Assembly (NCBI GenBank): GCA_034190085.1 | Contig: JAXHTS010000015.1 | Coordinates: 1-64,000 of the forward strand | Direction of reading: 5' to 3' | Length of the DNA stretch: 64,000 nucleotides | DNA from: Spirochaetota bacterium | GTDB taxonomy: Bacteria > Spirochaetota > UBA4802 > JAFGDQ01 | Part shown: in pieces, positions 63,959-64,000 of the stretch | Layout of the letters: each line of letters opens with the position of its first letter | Numbering within the stretch: position 1 is the first letter of the stretch | Made by a program: the position numbers and the translations under genes | Notes under the pieces: model-generated | The model's input: only the letters and a program-made list of their open reading frames with translations | Database searches by the model: none | Told to the model about the DNA's origin: nothing

Positions 63959-64000
63959 ATGAAATTTGTAAACATTAGATTCTCCATTTTACTCTTTGGT
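63959..64000 (+). CDS. 5' end of an exported protein gene, cut by the window edge
   Basis: An ATG follows an AAAGGGGG ribosome binding site. The first 14 codons (MKFVNIRFSILLF) look like the start of a signal peptide. Product unknown. Confidence 0.55.
   Translation, partial: MKFVNIRFSILLFG

Overview
This AT-rich 64 kb window comes from a diderm, envelope-rich bacterium. The mix of genes suggests a spirochaete or a close relative: many small OmpA and beta-barrel proteins, a DUF115/MptE-like protein, a CheX phosphatase, an HDOD regulator, a zinc-ribbon TRAP permease, a NamZ-type muramidase, and an RND pump with TolC but no adaptor. That placement is an inference, because there is no rRNA or other phylogenetic marker here. 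I saw no tRNA, rRNA or CRISPR array.

Layout. 1-2.3 kb: a dispersed repeat and a decayed beta-helix lipoprotein. 2.6-8.0 kb (minus): an outer-membrane operon (beta-barrel, TonB C-terminal-like protein, TonB-dependent receptor, OmpA protein). 8.2-12.8 kb (minus): two methyltransferases, a GT4 glycosyltransferase, a small membrane protein and an MDR dehydrogenase. 13.1-23.1 kb (plus): a housekeeping and envelope run (Pth, LolA-like, ComEC-like, HDOD, DUF115, secreted and TPR proteins). 23.0-27.9 kb (minus): CheX, a SurA-N/PpiD-like chaperone, a Trm112-like protein and a YyaL/DUF255 thioredoxin-fold protein.

28-36 kb is accessory. It holds a truncated Rhs tip with a candidate peptidoglycan-targeting toxin domain and a candidate exported immunity protein, an ISKra4-like transposase pseudogene, two copies of a 109-bp MITE with 4-bp target duplications, a 670-bp element with about 33-bp inverted ends, and a redox cluster (di-haem peroxidase, Tat-exported phosphoesterase, cytochrome c). 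36-44 kb: a DHCR24-like FAD reductase, a giant 2-hydroxyacyl-CoA dehydratase activase/dehydratase fusion, a broken methyltransferase and an alpha/beta hydrolase. 47.9-50.9 kb: a complete TRAP transporter. 51.4-57.8 kb: NamZ, RND and TolC. 58-64 kb: mostly decayed genes, a flavodoxin, an IS3 remnant and a membrane protein.

The most interesting locus is 45.06-47.41 kb, which looks like a diversity-generating retroelement (DGR) target cassette. A KAP-family P-loop NTPase is fused to a formylglycine-enzyme (C-type-lectin-like) domain. The last 40 codons of that domain are unusually GC-rich and adenine-poor, with the codon pattern left by adenine mutagenesis. A hairpin follows the stop codon and then a short Avd-like gene. 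No reverse transcriptase or template repeat lies in the window, so the cassette is either diversified from elsewhere in the genome or is a remnant. Many pseudogenes (beta-helix and beta-propeller lipoproteins, GxxExxY, methyltransferase, phosphoesterase, two transposases) and a family of palindromic repeats show that the accessory parts of this genome are in flux.
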